64,000 nucleotides of DNA from Multivorans sp965232105 (GTDB lineage: Bacteria > Acidobacteriota > Thermoanaerobaculia > Multivoradales > Multivoraceae), in the NCBI GenBank assembly GCA_965232105.1, contig OZ246956.1, forward strand, positions 2,790,001 to 2,854,000. Direction: 5' to 3'. This document shows, one piece after another, positions 1-8,792 of this stretch (positions are counted from its first letter, which is position 1; every line of letters begins with the position of its first letter). Position numbers and translations under genes: made by a program. Below the pieces are notes generated by a model. It was not told where the DNA came from. It saw only the letters and a list, made by a program, of their open reading frames with translations, and ran no database searches.

Positions 1-483
1 GGACTTCGCGGCATCGCGCTGCTCGACAAGCTGCCGGAGAAGGTGGGGACGGACGACGGCCTGGAGCGGCTCGCCTGGAGCCAGCGCGAGATCGAGAACT
101 ACCTGTGCTCGCGGTCGGCTTTCGAGCGCTACGCCGCCGACTTCGCCCGGCAGGAAGCGTCGGGTCCGCTGTTCGAGGAGTCGGAGGCGGAGAGGCATGT
201 CGAGGCGATGCGGGCGTCGGCGGCGGAGGTGGAGAAGGCGCTGGCCGAGCGCGGCCGGCCGTCTCCCTGGGGTGGGGAGACGAAAGCAAGCGCCGAGTTC
301 CTGGCGCCGCTGTTCGAGACGTTCGCCGCCAACCTGGGCGGGCCGAACCTGATGGCGAAGGCGAACTTCCACCGGCTGGCCGAGTTCGTGCCGCAAGACG
401 AGATCGACCCCGAGGTGGTGGAAAAGCTCGACGCGATCGCCCGCGTGGCGACGGCCGCCGAGGCCGCAGAAGGGGAGTCGTGA
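1..483 (+). CDS. C-terminal part of an OLD-like AAA ATPase / Toprim nuclease (5' end outside window)
   Basis: The reading frame is open from base 1, so the gene starts upstream and only about 160 C-terminal residues are visible. The stretch WSQREIENYL, followed by an acidic, helical tail with a KAS..FL..LFE pattern, is what I know from the C-terminal Toprim half of ATP-dependent OLD-family endonucleases (COG3593). The ATPase motifs themselves lie outside the window, so the activity is inferred. The stop TGA shares its last base with the ATG of the downstream sulfatase gene, which suggests one transcript and coupled translation. An alternative is an AAA_21-type regulatory ATPase without nuclease activity. 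Confidence 0.6.
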   Translation, partial: GLRGIALLDKLPEKVGTDDGLERLAWSQREIENYLCSRSAFERYAADFARQEASGPLFEESEAERHVEAMRASAAEVEKALAERGRPSPWGGETKASAEFLAPLFETFAANLGGPNLMAKANFHRLAEFVPQDEIDPEVVEKLDAIARVATAAEAAEGES

Positions 484-2021
484 TGGGGACCTTGTATGTC
501 GGGGCGCGCATGGCCGCCGCTCTCGCTTTCGCCGGCGCGGCGCTTCTGTCCTGCGCGGCGCCGGTGGCCGACGAGCCCGCTGCCGCCGACGCCGAGCCCC
601 AGGAGACTCAGCCGAACATCCTGTTCCTGTTCGCCGACGACCAGCGGGCCGACACGATCGGCGCCTGGGGCAACGACCTGATCGACACGCCGAACCTGGA
701 TCGTCTGGTCGCCGAAGGGTGGAGCTTCCGGCGGAACTACGTGTTCGGCTCGAACAGCGGCGCCGTCTGCGTGCCCAGCAGGGCGATGGTGTTGACCGGC
801 CGTAGCTGGATGCGCTCGCCGAACCGCATGCAGGGGGTGCCGACCCTGCCGCGGCTGCTGGAGACGGCCGGCTATCGCACCTTCATCACCGGCAAGTGGC
901 ACAACGGCGAGGAGGCTCTGCTCAGGAGCTTCGACCGGGGCAAGGCGGTTTACCTGGGTGGCATGGCCGATCACACGCAAACGGAGGTCCAGGACCTCGA
1001 GAGCGGCGGGATGGTGCGGCGGCGGGTGGGGGAGACGTTCTCCAGCGAGCTGTTCGCGGACGCGGTGATCGAGTTCCTGAACGAGCAGGCCTCGGCTCAT
1101 GAAGGCAGCGAATCGGGCGAGCCCTTCTTCGCCTACGTCCCCTTCACGGCGCCGCACGATCCGCGTCAGCCGCCCCCCGGGTACCGCGAGCGATACTACG
1201 AGCGCAACCTCCCGCTGCCTCCGAACTACATGCCGCAGCACCCGTTCGACAACGGCGCGCTGATCCTTCGCGACGAAAACCTGGCAGCCTGGCCGCGGAC
1301 CGAGGACGTCATCCGCGACCAGGTCTCCGAGTACTACGGCCTGATCACCCACCTCGACGAACAGGTGGGCCGCATCCTGGAAGCCCTCGACGTGAACGGC
1401 CAGGCGGAGAACACGATCGTCGTCTACGCCGCGGACCACGGCCTGTCGGTCGGCAGCCACGGACTGCTGGGCAAGCAGAACGTCTACGAGCACTCGATGC
1501 GATGCCCGCTGATCATCCGCGGCCCGGGCATCCCGCATGGCTCGACCGACGCCTTCACCTACCTGTTCGACCTCTTCCCGACCCTGCTCGCCCAGGCCGC
1601 CGTCGATGAGCCGCCGGGCATCGACGGCCGGGATCTCGCCCCGCTCTGGTCCGGCGGCGATCCGACCTGGCGGAAGAGCGTGTTCCTGCCCTATCGGGAC
1701 GTCATGCGCGCGGTGCGGGACGACCGCTACAAGCTGATCGTCTATCCGAACGTGAACTACCGTCAGTTGTTCGACCTCGCGGACGACCCCGACGAACTGG
1801 AGAACCTCATTTCCGATCCCGAGCACACAGAAACCGCGGTCCGCCTCGAAGCCCTCCTGGAAGGCTGGCAGACGGCGATGGGCGACACCGTGCCGCTCTC
1901 AGTCCCCGACCCGGCTCCGCTGCACCGCGATCTCACCGGCACCGAACGCGAGCCGGACCGCTGGCAGCCGGATTGGATCGTGGAGAAGTACTTCGACCGG
2001 GTGACGGGAGCGAGTGAATAG
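483..2021 (+). CDS. Type I sulfatase, predicted lipoprotein
   Basis: Predicted 512-residue arylsulfatase-like enzyme that hydrolyses sulfate esters. An N-terminal hydrophobic segment ends in the lipobox LLSC (Cys24), so it is probably anchored on the outside of a membrane. The sulfatase signature CVPSR (Cys96 to Arg100) contains the cysteine that family members convert to formylglycine. The Asp pair of the metal site is visible in ADDQ (residues 51-54), and the family core YYGLITHLDEQVG and the DHG box are present. The longer open frame upstream lies inside the preceding gene; I chose the ATG at 483 because it yields the signal peptide and overlaps the previous stop by one base. No anaerobic or dedicated maturase gene is in the window. 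The specific substrate cannot be told. Confidence 0.92.
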   Translation: MGTLYVGARMAAALAFAGAALLSCAAPVADEPAAADAEPQETQPNILFLFADDQRADTIGAWGNDLIDTPNLDRLVAEGWSFRRNYVFGSNSGAVCVPSRAMVLTGRSWMRSPNRMQGVPTLPRLLETAGYRTFITGKWHNGEEALLRSFDRGKAVYLGGMADHTQTEVQDLESGGMVRRRVGETFSSELFADAVIEFLNEQASAHEGSESGEPFFAYVPFTAPHDPRQPPPGYRERYYERNLPLPPNYMPQHPFDNGALILRDENLAAWPRTEDVIRDQVSEYYGLITHLDEQVGRILEALDVNGQAENTIVVYAADHGLSVGSHGLLGKQNVYEHSMRCPLIIRGPGIPHGSTDAFTYLFDLFPTLLAQAAVDEPPGIDGRDLAPLWSGGDPTWRKSVFLPYRDVMRAVRDDRYKLIVYPNVNYRQLFDLADDPDELENLISDPEHTETAVRLEALLEGWQTAMGDTVPLSVPDPAPLHRDLTGTEREPDRWQPDWIVEKYFDRVTGASE

Positions 2022-2051
2022 GTTCTGCGAGGGACGGTGTGGGGTGTTGAC

Positions 2052-2214
2052 TGGGTGCGCCGGCCTTCTGGCCGGCTGCCGGCGAAGGCGGCCAGATAGG
2101 CGCGCCGGCCGGAGGCCGGCACGAGTCCAGTAGAAGCGCGCGTTGGCGAGGACGGTTCGCGCGCGCCGCTTCGCGGCAGCGCGCTTGGTGCCGGCCGGAA
2201 GGCCGGCGCACCCA
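2052..2214. repeat. Cluster of GC-rich palindromic repeats between convergent genes
   Basis: The 199-base gap between the sulfatase and the crotonase holds three related palindromes built on GCCGGCC..GGCCGGC. One copy at 2052-2076 reads forward, one at 2190-2214 is the same 25-base element in reverse orientation, and a shorter hairpin lies at 2104-2120. The outer two form a large inverted repeat. The same element recurs at 24365-24389, and a degenerate form at 51387-51433. This looks like a REP-type intergenic element and may serve as a bidirectional transcription terminator here. Confidence 0.75.
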
Positions 2215-2220
2215 GTGTTT

Positions 2221-2994
2221 TCAGTGCGCGTCCTCGGCCTGCGCTCGGCCGCGGGCACGGATGCCGGCGAGTCGTTCGCCGACTTCTTCGGGCTTGGGTG
2301 ACTGGTACATCCGGTTGACCTCGACCTCGTAGTCCATCGCGTCGCCGAGGGTCAGGTCGAAGCCGCGGTCGATCATCCGCTTGTACTGGAACATCACGTC
2401 GCGCTGGCAGGTGAGCATGTCCGTTGCCAGGGTGCGACAGGCGGGGAGCAGCTCCTCTTGCGGAACGATGCGGTTGACCAGGCCCCACTCGCAGGCCCGT
2501 TCGGCCGAGAGGTAGTTGCCGGTCAGCGAGAGTTCCTTGGCCCGGCCGGGGCCGATGGCCCGCGACAGGCGTGCGGAGAGGCCCCAGCCGGAGAGCAGGC
2601 CGACACGGGCGTGGGTGTCGGCGAAGCGGGCCTCCGGGGTCGCGATCAGGAGGTCGCACGAGAGCGCGATCTCGAAGCCGCCCGTGACCGCGATGCCGTT
2701 GATCGCGCCGATCACGGGTTGCCTGAGCGACCGGAGCAGCTTCGGCGGGTCGGCGATTGCCCTGCGCTTGCGGTCCGGATCGCTCATCTCCTTCAGATCG
2801 AGGCCGGCACAGAAGGCGCGGCCGGCGCCGGTGAGGATGACCACGCCGACTTCCTCGTCGTGGTGGAGGTCAAGGGTGGTTCGGGCGAGAAGGTCGCGCA
2901 GCTCCTCGGAGAGGGCGTTCAGCACGCCCGGGCGGTTCAACGTGAGGGTGGCGATGCCCTCGGACTTCTCGACCAACAGAACCGGCTCAGACAT
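2221..2994 (-). CDS. Enoyl-CoA hydratase/isomerase family (crotonase) protein
   Basis: A 257-residue crotonase-fold protein acting on an acyl-CoA thioester. The oxyanion-hole segments AFCAGLDL and GIAVTGGFEIALSCDL are clear. The first catalytic glutamate of hydratases is present in GGFEIAL, but the second, normally in a PE.xLG motif, is replaced in ADTHARVGLLSG, so ordinary hydratase chemistry is doubtful. The length is normal for the family. I start at the ATG at 2994 because the longer open frame upstream runs through the divergent gene and has no family similarity. The gene stands alone, divergent from the gamma-glutamyltransferase-like gene and convergent with the sulfatase gene. Confidence 0.88.
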   Translation of the reverse strand: MSEPVLLVEKSEGIATLTLNRPGVLNALSEELRDLLARTTLDLHHDEEVGVVILTGAGRAFCAGLDLKEMSDPDRKRRAIADPPKLLRSLRQPVIGAINGIAVTGGFEIALSCDLLIATPEARFADTHARVGLLSGWGLSARLSRAIGPGRAKELSLTGNYLSAERACEWGLVNRIVPQEELLPACRTLATDMLTCQRDVMFQYKRMIDRGFDLTLGDAMDYEVEVNRMYQSPKPEEVGERLAGIRARGRAQAEDAH

Positions 2995-3085
2995 GGCTCG
3001 AACTCTCCCTTGCCTCGTTTTCTGGGTGAGGCATCTTACGGCACTGCGCGGTAACCTCTTGCGGATCTGAGTGAGGGAGGTGGCG

Positions 3086-4867
3086 ATGCGACGAAGACTC
3101 GTTGACGGAGCGGATCTGACCCTTGACCGGCGAACGCTCCTGGCCGCAGCCGCCGGCGGGGCTGCACTGGCGATGGGCTGCCGCCCGGGAGCGGAGGACG
3201 ACGGATCGCCGCCGGTCGCCACCTCCGGCTGGACGCCGCCGGGCGACGAGGAGAGACGGGCTCTGGTGGCGACAGCGCACTTCGGCCCCAAGCAGGCGGT
3301 TCGGAGCGCGAGGGGTATCGCCATCTGCACCCATCCCCTGGCGTCCGCCGCTGCCGCCGACATGCTTGCCCTGGGCGGCAACGCCTGCGACGGTGTGCTC
3401 GCCGCGAGCATCGCCCAGGCCGTCGTCGAACCGCACATGACGACGTTGTCGGGCTGCCTCTCGATGCTCTACTACGACGCGGCTTCGGGCGAGTACAGCT
3501 ACGTCAACGGGATGATGGCGGCGCCGCAGGCGGTGCCGGACGTGCGGAGCATGGACGTGGCCGAGTTCGGTGCGCTGATGGCGAAGACCGACGGCACCCT
3601 CTGCTTCGTGCCGGGCTTCTGGGGCGGATTCGAGGCCGGGCACGACCGTCACGGTCGGTTGCCGCGCTCCACCGTGATGGCGCCCGCGATCCACTACGCC
3701 CGCCACGGCTTCGAGATCCACCCCTTCCTGTGGGGCGAGATGTTCGTCGAGTCGTCGGTGCTGGGCCGGGAGCCCTTCAGTCGCGAGATCTACTTCAACG
3801 GCAGCACGCTCCGCGACATCGGCGACATGCTGGTGCAGAGCGCTCACGCCGACACCCTCGAGCAGCTTGCCGAAAAGGGCAGCGACCATTTCTACCGGGG
3901 CGAGTTCGGCCGCCGGTACGCCGAAACGGTTCAGGCCAGGGGTGGCCTGATCACCGCCGAGGACATGGCGGCCTACGAGGCGTTCTGGGACGAGCCGGTG
4001 CACGGCACCTACCGCGACTACGGCGTCGTCGGTTCGCCGGCGCCGGATTTCGGGGGCCAGGCCTTGGTGGAGATCATGAACATGGTCGAGTTGCTCGACC
4101 TCCAGCAGACGGGGCCGGCGTTCGAGTCCGGGGAGACGACCCTGAGGATGATGCAGATCATCGGTCGGGTGTACGCCGACGCGGTGGGCGGCCGCTTCGA
4201 CGGCAGCCTGCCGGAGGTCGAACGCGCGATCTCGAAGGAGTACGCGGCGGAGCGGTTCGCCGCGCTCGAGGGCAGGCCGGCCGGCCCCAATGACCGCTAC
4301 ACGGCAGTGGGCGCGATGCCGCCTCCGCCCGGCTCGAATCACGTCACGGTGGTCGACGCCGAGGGCAACGTCGCCACCGTGCTGCACTCGGTCATGTCGA
4401 TGCCGTTTCGGACCGGCATCTACGTCGACGGCGTGTACGCCTGCGCCTCCGGCGTTCATCTCGGGTCCGGTCCGGTCGAGCCGGGGGGAAGGGCACACGC
4501 CCGCATCTGCCCGAACATGTTCACGCGGGACGGCAGACCGGTGCTTGCCTCGGGTTCGCCGAGCGTGTCGTTGACCGAGAACATTGTCCAGAACTCGGTC
4601 AACCTGCTGGACTTCGGCCTTGACCTGGAGACCTCGGTGCACAAGCCGCGGTTCGGCGGCTCGTCGATGACGGTTCCCGGCGCTCTGATGCTGGAAGCCG
4701 ACCTGCCCGGGGCGCCGGCGCGGTTGCTGCGTGAAGCCGGCGCGACGGTCGAGGTCGTCAATCCCTGGAACTGGCTTTGCGGCTCGTTCGAGGGCGTTCT
4801 GATCGAGGAGGACGGCGCGGTTGCCTGCGGCGACCCGCGTCGCACGGCGCAAGCGGTCGCAGTTTGA
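3086..4867 (+). CDS. Gamma-glutamyltransferase-like protein, Tat lipoprotein signal
   Basis: A 593-residue member of the Ntn-hydrolase gamma-glutamyltranspeptidase family (glutathione and gamma-glutamyl peptide cleavage in classical members). The N-terminus has a twin-arginine segment (DRRTLLAAAAGGAALAMGC), suggesting export folded and lipid attachment. The family start AVRSARGIAICTHPLAS and the internal ITAEDMAAYEA are present. The position of the self-processing Thr nucleophile appears to be Ser417 (SNHVTVVD, usually TTHxSVVD), and the later glycine pair (GSPGGS in typical enzymes) reads GSPSVS. Processing and activity may therefore differ. The ATG at 3086 is preferred over a GTG at 3071 because GGGAGG sits six bases upstream of it. 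Confidence 0.85.
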   Translation: MRRRLVDGADLTLDRRTLLAAAAGGAALAMGCRPGAEDDGSPPVATSGWTPPGDEERRALVATAHFGPKQAVRSARGIAICTHPLASAAAADMLALGGNACDGVLAASIAQAVVEPHMTTLSGCLSMLYYDAASGEYSYVNGMMAAPQAVPDVRSMDVAEFGALMAKTDGTLCFVPGFWGGFEAGHDRHGRLPRSTVMAPAIHYARHGFEIHPFLWGEMFVESSVLGREPFSREIYFNGSTLRDIGDMLVQSAHADTLEQLAEKGSDHFYRGEFGRRYAETVQARGGLITAEDMAAYEAFWDEPVHGTYRDYGVVGSPAPDFGGQALVEIMNMVELLDLQQTGPAFESGETTLRMMQIIGRVYADAVGGRFDGSLPEVERAISKEYAAERFAALEGRPAGPNDRYTAVGAMPPPPGSNHVTVVDAEGNVATVLHSVMSMPFRTGIYVDGVYACASGVHLGSGPVEPGGRAHARICPNMFTRDGRPVLASGSPSVSLTENIVQNSVNLLDFGLDLETSVHKPRFGGSSMTVPGALMLEADLPGAPARLLREAGATVEVVNPWNWLCGSFEGVLIEEDGAVACGDPRRTAQAVAV

Positions 4868-4893
4868 GGGCGGTTCGATGGTTGCCGGCCGTG

Positions 4894-5730
4894 ATGGCAG
4901 CGGCGCGCCGGCACCGCACGAAGCGGGGGCGGCGGGCCGGCCGCGAGGCGTCGGGACTGTCAGCGGTCATCGCGGTGTCCTTTCTCTTCGCGGGGAGCGT
5001 CTTCGCCGGGGAAGCTACCGTGGCGGTGGCTGCGAACGCCGTTGACGCCGTGGAGGCGCTGATCTCGGAGTTCGAGCGTGAGACCGGGCACCAGATCACG
5101 GTGACCGCGGGATCGACCGGCAAGCTGTACGCCCAGATTCTCCACGGCGCACCCTTCGACATGTTCCTGGCGGCTGACCGGGAGCGCCCGCGGTTGCTGG
5201 TGGAACAGGGACTGGCGGTGGAGAATTCCCGACGGACTTGGGCGATTGGACGGTTGGTGCTGTGGAGCCCGGATCCTGCGGTTGCGATCAACGCCGACAC
5301 GCTGAGGAACGGCGCCTTCCGCCGGCTTGCCATCGCCAATCCGGATCTCGCCCCCTACGGTGCGGCGGCACGGGAGACTCTGCGCGCGCTCGGTCTGTGG
5401 GAGGGTCTCCGGCCGAAGATCGTCGTGGGCGAGAACGTCGGCCAGGCGTTCGCCATGGTCGCGTCCGGCAACGCGGAGTTGGGGCTCCTGGCGCTGTCCT
5501 CGGTCCTTGGCCTTCGCGATGGCCGGACCGGCGCCCGCTGGGAGGCGCCGAGACATCTGTACGCGCCGATCCGGCAGGACGCGGTCCTGCTCGGTCGGGG
5601 CGGGGCCAACCCGGTCGCGCGGGCTCTCTACGACTACCTGATCAGTCCGCGGGCGCTGGAGATGATCGAGTCGTTCGGCTTCGTCGTCGCCAGGGAAGCG
5701 GGCCCGTTGGACGGAGACCGGCCAAGGTGA
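4894..5730 (+). CDS. modA: Molybdate ABC transporter, periplasmic binding protein
   Basis: A 278-residue substrate-binding protein expected to capture molybdate or tungstate in the periplasm and hand it to ModB. After a basic N-terminus and a hydrophobic Sec segment ending around FAGSVFAGEA, the mature part begins VAVAANAVDAVEALISEFE. It continues with the family hallmarks GSTGKLYAQI, GAPFDMFLAADRERP and NPDLAPYGAAARETL. The start is uncertain: ATG 4894 and GTG 4891 are both plausible and lie just after the previous gene. Its partners modB and modC are on the same strand but 10.5 kb downstream, beyond two secreted-protein genes, which is unusual for this operon. Confidence 0.9.
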   Translation: MAAARRHRTKRGRRAGREASGLSAVIAVSFLFAGSVFAGEATVAVAANAVDAVEALISEFERETGHQITVTAGSTGKLYAQILHGAPFDMFLAADRERPRLLVEQGLAVENSRRTWAIGRLVLWSPDPAVAINADTLRNGAFRRLAIANPDLAPYGAAARETLRALGLWEGLRPKIVVGENVGQAFAMVASGNAELGLLALSSVLGLRDGRTGARWEAPRHLYAPIRQDAVLLGRGGANPVARALYDYLISPRALEMIESFGFVVAREAGPLDGDRPR

Positions 5731-5818
5731 CCGGGCGCGCTCCATGCGAGTTGCCGAAGCCGGTTCGACGAGAAGGCCTTGGCGTAGACTGCTTGCGGCT
5801 TCCGATGAGTACGGCCTG

Positions 5819-8746
5819 ATGAGTTCGCTCGCTTCACTGCTTCCCGGTTGCCGTCGCGCGGCGTCGCCGTCCGGCTTCGTGGCGGTGGCCGTGGCGGTGG
5901 CGGCGTTGCCGCTGCTGTTGCTGCCTGCCTCAACGGCCCAGGCGCAGCGGCTTCTGACTCTTGTGCCGGGCGTCTCTCAGGCCGCCTCGGCGGGCGATCC
6001 GGGTTCGATGGGGCCCGCGCCGGTCGCGGTCCAGGTCGATCTGGACCTGTTGCGGAGCGATCCGTGGCGGCTGGAGGCGCCGACTCCGGACGGCAGTGTG
6101 CTGGTCGCCGAGCGGAGCGTGTTCGAGGACCGGGGCGGCGGCGACGTGATGTGGTCGGGGGGCCAGCCCGGGGCGGGGTACGACACGGTGGTGCTCACGG
6201 TGGAGGGCGGCCGGCTGGTGGGCCGTTTCGGCGCGGCGGGGGGCGGCGCGTACGGCATCCACGCGGAGCGGGACGGCAGAGGCGGCATGGCTTCGATCTT
6301 CGGTTCGCCGGAGGCGGGGTGGTGCGGCGCGGACTCGAACGCGGAGGACGCGCATGAAGGCCACGCTCACGGCTCCGCCCGGGCTTGGGCGGGGGCCGCC
6401 GCGCCGGCCCCGCCGGCGCCGGTGAGCGATCCGCAAAGCCACGACCGGCTGGACATTCTGGTGGCGTACACGGAGACGGCGGCGAAGAACTGGGCCGACC
6501 GCGGCGGGCCTGAAGCGGCCATCCGCCACGCGGGCGACTACATGAAGATGGTGTTCCGGAACAACGGGTTCGAGATCGAGCCGCGCATCGTCCACATCGC
6601 GCGTGCGTCGGCCGCTCTGGACCGCGCCGGAAGAGACCTGGGCAGGATCCAGGGGCGTCCGCTGCACTCCTGGGCCGTGATCGAGGACGGCGAAATGCTG
6701 CGGCTGCGTCACGAGCACCGGGCGGACCTGGTGCACCTGTTCACGGGCGAGGCCCCGCACCTGCTCAAGGCTTGCGGCCGGCACCCGGTCCTGCAGAAGG
6801 TGAGCGGCACGGCGGCGGACTTTTTCGACAGCGCGTACGGCTGGACGTCGAACCATGGCCTTTGCGGGGACTACGCCGCGATCTTCGTTCACGAGGTCGG
6901 CCACGGTCTGGGCGCGAACCACGAGCCCCTCTACGCCGGCATACGGCCGGAGTGGCGGATCAGGCCTTACGCCGCCGGTCACGTGAACTACGACATCGTG
7001 CCGGCCATCGGGACGGCGATGGCGTACGGTGGACAGGTCGAGCCGTTCTTTTCGACCACGCGGTTCGGTCTGTACGGCGCGGCGCTTGGCGTCGCGGGCG
7101 AGCGGGACAACGAGCGGACGCTGCGGGAGACGTTGGATATCGCCGTGAGGTACAGCGACTACCTGCCTTCGCTGGAGGGTCTTCCGGCGCCGCCGAGCGA
7201 TCTTCGGGTGCGGTACGAGGGCGGCGCCGCGCACCTTTCCTGGCGGGACAACGCGCCGGACGCGGACGGATACGAACTGGAGTACCGGTACAACACCGCA
7301 TGCTGCGATTCGGGCGTGGTGAGGCTCCGGGGCCGCACCGAGGCGTCCATTCCTCTGGAGCACACGTCGCCGGGTTCGTGGTACAGCTTCCAGCTTCGCG
7401 CGCGGAAAGGCAAGGCGCGTTCGCTGCGCAGCGGCATCGTCGAGTTGTTCGTTCCCGGCGAGCCGCCGGCGGCGCCGTCGGACTTCTCCGTGACGGTCCG
7501 CTCTAACGGGCGTGATCTCGATTTCCACTGGACGGACAACTCGGACAACGAAGCGGGGTTCGATCTGTGGATCCTGCTGAACGGCGAGCCGGTCGAACGG
7601 TACCTGCTGCCGCCGGACAGCGAGCACGCGGAGCGGAGTTACTTCGCTGTCGTGGTCGGCGGCGGCGTCGCTGGAAGGCTGCTCCCCGAACTCGGCGTCG
7701 ACTACGGGGCGCGGGTCTTCGCCTTCGACTCTTCGGGCCAGGCGAGCGGCAGCGAGGAGTTGACGTTCCCTTGGGAGTACCCGCCGTTCTTGAGGGGACC
7801 GGTCGCGGATTTCTCCGCCTTCCCCATTGCGCCGACCACGGTGCGCGTCACCTGGACGGTGGACCCTGAGGTCTCAGAGTACACTGTCGGTTACGAAAGC
7901 CAAAGTACGTTAGACAACTTCGCTCGCAGATGGGCGCCAGGAAGAGGAGATGCCGTCACGACCGGGGCCGTCACGACCGGGTGGGTGGACATCGAGGGTC
8001 TGGCCCGCGGCGCCCGCTACACGTTCAAAGTGAGCGCCCATGGCTCGAGTCTTAAGACGTTCGCCTACCTGACCCTGGGCGGGCGCGGCCCGGGCCCGCG
8101 GGCGCCTTCGGCGTTTTCCGTGGACAGAACCGACAGCGACTCCCCGTCTCTCCTGCGCTGGAGGGACAACTCGGCGGACGAACTCGGTTTCGTCATTCAG
8201 TCTTCGGCTCCGGGGAACGAGCGGTGGCGCCGGCGTGCCATCGCTCCCGCGGACGCGGAATCGACCGATTTTCCTGGTGGCGCGGCCCGATACCGGATCT
8301 TCGCTTACAACGAGCGCGGCTATTCCCTGAATTCTCGGTTGTACGTACCGCGGCCAGGGGCCGCCGGCAACTGCTTGGCCGATGAGGAAACGCTCTGCCT
8401 CTGGAACTCGCGTTTCGAGGTGGAAGCGGGCTGGCGGGAAGAAGATCGCGCTCGCTCTGGGCCGGCCCGCGTCGTGGACGAAGGCACGGAGGAATCGGGC
8501 CTGTTCTATTTCTTCGACCCGGACAACTGGGAGATGCTGGTCAAAGTGCTGGACGGCTGCGACGAGAACGGCCGAGTGTGGGTCTTGACTGCTTCGACGA
8601 CGACTCTCGGTTACTGGATCTATGTTTACGACACGGCCACCGCGGAGGGCTGGTACGACCGGAAGGACCCCGGCGAGCCGGCGACGGCGATCATCGACAC
8701 GGAGGCCTTCTCCATGGCCTGCGACGGCGGCGCGGGGGGACGTTGA
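5819..8746 (+). CDS. Secreted metzincin metalloprotease with fibronectin type III domains
   Basis: A 975-residue exported protein. After a signal peptide ending near STAQAQ and a probable propeptide comes a zinc protease domain (about residues 207-450). It has the metzincin zinc motif HEVGHGLGANH (His358, Glu359, His362, His368) and a Met-turn TAMAY (Met401). Four fibronectin type III-like domains follow (about 455-845), each with a W.DNS or D.Y.L.Y core. The last 125 residues form a conserved-looking domain with GNCLADEETLCL and NWEMLVKVLDGC, which I recall as a common C-terminal module of secreted Acidobacteriota proteins. The ATG at 5819 is chosen because it begins the signal peptide; an upstream ATG at 5744 is possible. 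It lies 46 bases upstream of the giant repeat protein gene and likely shares its transcript. Confidence 0.85.
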   Translation: MSSLASLLPGCRRAASPSGFVAVAVAVAALPLLLLPASTAQAQRLLTLVPGVSQAASAGDPGSMGPAPVAVQVDLDLLRSDPWRLEAPTPDGSVLVAERSVFEDRGGGDVMWSGGQPGAGYDTVVLTVEGGRLVGRFGAAGGGAYGIHAERDGRGGMASIFGSPEAGWCGADSNAEDAHEGHAHGSARAWAGAAAPAPPAPVSDPQSHDRLDILVAYTETAAKNWADRGGPEAAIRHAGDYMKMVFRNNGFEIEPRIVHIARASAALDRAGRDLGRIQGRPLHSWAVIEDGEMLRLRHEHRADLVHLFTGEAPHLLKACGRHPVLQKVSGTAADFFDSAYGWTSNHGLCGDYAAIFVHEVGHGLGANHEPLYAGIRPEWRIRPYAAGHVNYDIVPAIGTAMAYGGQVEPFFSTTRFGLYGAALGVAGERDNERTLRETLDIAVRYSDYLPSLEGLPAPPSDLRVRYEGGAAHLSWRDNAPDADGYELEYRYNTACCDSGVVRLRGRTEASIPLEHTSPGSWYSFQLRARKGKARSLRSGIVELFVPGEPPAAPSDFSVTVRSNGRDLDFHWTDNSDNEAGFDLWILLNGEPVERYLLPPDSEHAERSYFAVVVGGGVAGRLLPELGVDYGARVFAFDSSGQASGSEELTFPWEYPPFLRGPVADFSAFPIAPTTVRVTWTVDPEVSEYTVGYESQSTLDNFARRWAPGRGDAVTTGAVTTGWVDIEGLARGARYTFKVSAHGSSLKTFAYLTLGGRGPGPRAPSAFSVDRTDSDSPSLLRWRDNSADELGFVIQSSAPGNERWRRRAIAPADAESTDFPGGAARYRIFAYNERGYSLNSRLYVPRPGAAGNCLADEETLCLWNSRFEVEAGWREEDRARSGPARVVDEGTEESGLFYFFDPDNWEMLVKVLDGCDENGRVWVLTASTTTLGYWIYVYDTATAEGWYDRKDPGEPATAIIDTEAFSMACDGGAGGR

Positions 8747-8792
8747 GCGTCTGCCGCGGGTGCGAGCAGGCTCCGAGAGCCAAGAGGGGCAA

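Noticed and set aside
105..482. Upstream extension of the sulfatase reading frame
   Set aside because: It runs within the preceding ATPase gene in another frame, is Arg/Gly-rich, and would bury the lipoprotein signal peptide.
2052..2214. A CRISPR-like mini array
   Set aside because: The palindromes differ in spacing and orientation and similar single copies exist elsewhere; no cas genes in the window.
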